This document shows, piece by piece, positions 58,851 to 64,000 of a stretch of 64,000 bases of DNA (the stretch's first letter is position 1; every line of letters begins with the position of its first letter). The position numbers were made by a program, and so were the translations under genes. Origin of the DNA: Artemia franciscana (Eukaryota > Arthropoda > Branchiopoda > Anostraca > Artemiidae); assembly GCF_032884065.1 (NCBI RefSeq), contig NC_088868.1, positions 6,963,129 to 7,027,128 of the forward strand, written 5' to 3'. The notes beneath the pieces were generated by a model that saw nothing but the letters and a program-made list of their open reading frames with translations, had not been told where the DNA came from and searched no databases.

Positions 58851-59305
58851 AAATAAAATGAATATACCACTTGATGCCTTTTTGTATGTTCTTTACAAAT
58901 ATAATAATTGCTTATTTTGCTAGTTCAAGTTTAAGCACTTTTTGACCTTACTTAACCTAACAAATTTTGGCAGTGAAAAACATACATTATTTTGTCAAAA
59001 ATGACCAAAAACACATACCTTAATTGAAAATTTGGCATCAAAGAAGAAGAAATACAGCATAATATTGTAAAATTTATTAATCCAACTTAATTGTGGAAAA
59101 TCAGTGCTCATAGATTATACAACATGTAAAAAATGGATTAATAATGAAACAGTAAGTTTGAGACCAATGTTTTAAGCTTTCTTATACCCAAAAACTATTT
59201 GAGTATACTTTGGTCATTTTCAAGAGCTCAAAAACTTGTACTTGAAGCACTTATTATGTTTGTAAAAAATAAAAAAGGGCATCAAGGAGTATGTTCACTT
59301 TATTT
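58851..59305. repeat. Second, diverged fold-back copy
   Basis: 'aatataccacttgatgcctt' near 58860 and the inverted 'gggcatcaaggagtatgttc' near 59278 are arms of the same family as 57753-58374, with different filler between. Confidence 0.7.
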
Positions 59306-59949
59306 GTAAATCAAACACATGAACAACAAAAAATTTACCAATTATTAGTATAGCTGCACAATTTTCCCCTGGGTATGTAGGCTTAGTGGAAGGTCACTTA
59401 TACCTGATCATGTCCCTAATGTTTTTACTTGGTTGAAAAAAAATCCAAAGAAAGTTCCTATTGAAAAGGAAAGAGATCAAAAGTGAGATTGAATTTGTCA
59501 TAGCTTGGAGGTTTGTCCCTTCAGTCTGTTTAAAGAAAACAGATTCATAATTGAAGCTTTGTTCATTTCAATCTTAGGGATAATCTACATTTGTTACACT
59601 TAATTAAATGGTTGTAAAGGGATACTTTTATTTATTTGTCTTGTTTGTTTTCTACATAATTTTTTAATCTTTAAATTGATATACATTTCTTACAAATTAA
59701 TTAGTCATATCATAGTTCCACTTGCAAGTTTTGACCTACTTTGTAACCTTGGTCTCAAAATTGCATATAAATTTATTGGAGCTAGGAAACATAGAACTCC
59801 TCTCTGTTTAAAAGAAAATGGATGGACATAGGTAGGTTTTAATACACTAAAGTCCTAGGGCCATGGAAATTAAAAAAAACAAACAATGAAGATTAACTTT
59901 AAAATTCTGGACATGACATAAATATGACATTCACAAAGAAAAACCATTC
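59306..59949. other. Interior of TIR element, unassigned
   Basis: AT-rich; nothing assigned. Confidence 0.4.
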
Positions 59950-60421
59950 ACAAAATTTTACTTTTGTGCTCAGTTGCCAACCTGAGCAATTGCCCTAAAT
60001 TTTTAAACCTTGCAAAACATTCACCAGCCAATTCTTATGACCTACACTGTTGTCTGTACATCAAAAATTCATGGAAAAGGAAGGACCACCTTACTGACAT
60101 TTCTTCCTTTGTACTTATATTTAATGGGTTTAAAAGAAAGCTCCTATGGCTAAGTCAGAAGCCTAGTAAAGGACCAGGTAATCCTTTAGACAGGAAGTGC
60201 AATAGGAAGCTAGGGGCCAGTCATCCTATGCTTTTGCATGTCCTTCCTGCTTACTGACCCCAGATTTCTCTAGGTAACCTGTTAAGTTTGGGCCAATTCT
60301 GGCTGAACTTACAGAGTTACATCACTGACCTTCATCCCAAACCAAATAAACTGCTAATGCCAGAAATTAAACCTGTGACCTTTGGATAAAGGATTCTCAA
60401 CCTAGAGTGCCAGCCACTTAG
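59950..60421 (-). mobile_element. tRNA-derived SINE
   Basis: On the minus strand the head (60421 to about 60350) reads CCTAAGTGGCTGGCACTC then GAGAATCCTTTATCC and a degenerate B box GGTTTAATTTC, then CATTAGCA, in tRNA order. A body of about 350 bp follows, ending in A-rich DNA near 59870-59950 on the complementary strand. The open frame on the + strand (59964-60257) is probably chance. Confidence 0.6.
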
Positions 60422-61190
60422 GAAGGAATACAAATGTCACCAGAGAACAAAAATTATTTGGAAAAAAGAAAATATTGAAAAAAAAAAAAAAAAAACTCAA
60501 GTCATAGTTGCTCATTGCTGTCCCACAAACAATATGTATTTCATTAAGACAAATAAATTTTTAAACACGTATCAACAAAACTCCATCAGGGATTGTATTT
60601 ACTTAAGGTACAATCAGCAATATTAATGCTTAGTTTTGTGATATTCTGGTTTTGAAATAATAAAAAAAGAGAAATTATATGTTCTACTTGTTTTCCACAA
60701 CCCCATTTGAGAAAAATCATTTGTAACAACAATATACCCATGGTTGGCTCAGAATCTCTCTAAAATTCTTTAAACAGAAGGAATTTAAAAAAAAATTATA
60801 CTCATCAGCAAGAAAAATATTAACATAACTCTCTAAACTTGGCACTTTTTAAGACAATTTTTAGCAAAGCAAATGCAAAACTTTAATGGTGTCCTATGTC
60901 ATCTAAAAAAAAAAAAACATTAAAATGTGTCAAATGAATTTTGATGTAAGATGCCTCTAATACTTTCAGTTGAATCTGTGAAATGAAGGGCCAGGTATTC
61001 CTTTACATTTTATACAATATATAAAAGAAAAACAGTTCAAATTTTTTCACAAAAGAAGAAGCTTGATGTAAAAAAATAAATATATTTTTAACAGAAAGCA
61101 ACTGACATCAATGAAATCAAATAAAACAAAAATTCATGGAGAATAAATAATATAAGCCATATATTTAACCTATAATGAGGTGGCATAAAA
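60422..61190. other. Interior of TIR element, unassigned
   Basis: Poly-A of about 20 near 60478; otherwise AT-rich unassigned DNA. Confidence 0.5.
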
Positions 61191-61474
61191 GATTATTTTT
61201 AGAATTAGAAAAAAACAGTGTTATGGCTTAAAGTTCTGCTCAATCAACAGGAGTTGTCTAAGGCCAGAGAAAAAGAAACTGATAACCAAAAAAATAAGGC
61301 ATCCAAAAATTTCAGGACCCTTTAGAGGGAAAAGAAGTAGAAGTAGGTACTTCAAAATACCTTCCTGGGAAATACTTTAGCCTGTAGACACATCGCTGAA
61401 AGTTTCATTTTCCTAGCCTAACCTCTTTCGAAGATAGCCAAAAGTAGCTAAAGTAAAATTTTACCCCTACTGTA
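61191..61474. mobile_element. MITE family B, copy 2 (half)
   Basis: 'caggaccctttagagggaaa', 'aaataccttcctggg', 'gaaagtttcattttcctag' and terminus 'gtaaaattttacc' match the right half of 62810-63384. Confidence 0.72.
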
Positions 61475-62035
61475 TCTTAAAAATCCAGTTTAAATAGCAG
61501 TCTCAACAAATATAGACTATATAAAAGGCTATAGGTATTGGCCTAATCATTCTAAATTTTTTCCAACTAATAATTATAGGATGGTTTAGAAACTAGGCCT
61601 GTTTGATATAATAACATTTGACTAACTCACCAATGTGATAGCTGCCTCCCTAAGAATCAACCTTTTTAATAACAAAAAAACTTTTCTTCTGACTCCTTAT
61701 GAAGCTTAGCCTATGCAAGACAGGCCTAGAACACCAAAAACCCTTTAGATACTAAGGAATATGCATAATATTACTTACAGGTCACTGAAAAGCTAAGATT
61801 ATTTCTATTATTTACAGTTTCCTTGTCTTTTCTCTAGACTTAACGATTTCACATGTTTATCCATTTAAAAAAATATATAGCATTGACGTCACAATCCTCA
61901 AATAATCTTTTTATTTGGGGGTTATAAAGTGCCAGCCCACGGACAAGTAATCTTGAGCGTTTGTGGGGATAATCCGACTAACCTCTGACGTCATATGTGT
62001 CTAAAGAAACGCTTGGATTAATCAGATTAATAATC
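61475..62035. other. Right subterminal part of TIR element
   Basis: A second, imperfect copy of the terminus ('gtgtctaaagaaacgcttgg') lies near 61998, a possible subterminal repeat. Confidence 0.45.
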
Positions 62036-62167
62036 GGACAAGTAAAGAAACGCACCCTAAAAGTTAAGTGATTTTACTTAGGTCTCCTCACATTGAAATC
62101 TTGCCGTTCACATTGAAACATGAAAAATGACTAATAGGACTAGGCAAAAATTTTGAATTGTTGGATC

Positions 62168-64000
<1,833 letters not shown>

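Larger units (their letters stand above)
57206..62057. mobile_element. 4.85-kb TIR element with TAA target duplication (PIF/Harbinger-like)
   Basis: Perfect 22-bp inverted termini, GGGTGCGTTTCTTTACTTG + TCC at 57206-57227 and its complement at 62036-62057, flanked by TAA at 57203-57205 and 62058-62060. A 3-bp TWA duplication is the PIF/Harbinger signature. The interior has no long reading frame; it holds a fold-back, a SINE and MITE pieces, so it is non-autonomous as it stands. The left end lies about 266 bp upstream of the MRPL13 ATG and the right end 110 bp before a Harbinger-type transposase start codon. Confidence 0.8.

Noticed and set aside
59964-60257. 97-codon + strand open frame as a gene
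   Set aside because: It lies antisense to a tRNA-derived SINE, shows no recognisable motif and has no splice context.

Overview
The window is arthropod-type nuclear DNA: AT-rich, with very long repeat-filled introns, GT..AG splice sites, several transposon superfamilies and long (TA)n and (GA)n runs. No prokaryotic features were found. The mix suggests a crustacean, possibly a branchiopod such as brine shrimp, but that is an impression I cannot test here.

Two host genes were reconstructed by joining exons in phase. (1) On the + strand, the last four coding exons of a trypsin-specificity S1 serine protease (272-370, 20902-21023, 25016-25203, 33554-33721). They carry the catalytic Asp and Ser, D189 and the S214-W-G loop; the signal peptide, activation site and catalytic His lie upstream of the window. 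(2) On the - strand, a complete four-exon mitochondrial ribosomal protein uL13m gene (MRPL13; 56940-56917, 49529-49406, 43055-42901, 39067-38834), predicted at 178 aa. The genes converge tail to tail with about 5.1 kb between their stop codons. The right edge holds the first exons of a PIF/Harbinger-type transposase gene (62168-62277 joined to 63835-64000+).

Nearly everything else is repeats. Region by region: 1-20901 (protease intron) holds a Helitron relic with a helicase fragment and a tRNA-like block, RTE-type LINE copies, hAT-like MITEs, several tandem duplications and repeated copies of an unclassified hairpin-ended element, here called family A. 21024-33553 holds a tandem array made from the protease's own exon 2, RTE 3' tails, a TIR element, LINE fragments and a family A double fold-back. 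33722-38833 (intergenic) holds a 54-bp higher-order minisatellite, a roughly 200-bp AT-rich satellite and duplicated MRPL13 3' ends. The MRPL13 introns hold a decayed APE-endonuclease LINE, more family A, RTE and hAT-like copies, and an orphan coding-like segment. 57206-62057 is a 4.85-kb element with perfect 22-bp terminal inverted repeats and TAA target duplications, starting about 270 bp upstream of the MRPL13 start codon; it contains a fold-back element, a SINE and a MITE.

The most unusual theme is that pieces of both host genes, always at exon edges, have been copied locally: exon 2 plus its splice donor (six copies), the acceptor region before protease exon 4 (two), the protease 3' UTR (an extra copy in an intron) and the MRPL13 3' end (two extra copies). 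Family A, with a terminal hairpin, subterminal inverted repeats and a TTGA|T end, is the best candidate for an undescribed mobile family, possibly Helentron-like and non-autonomous.
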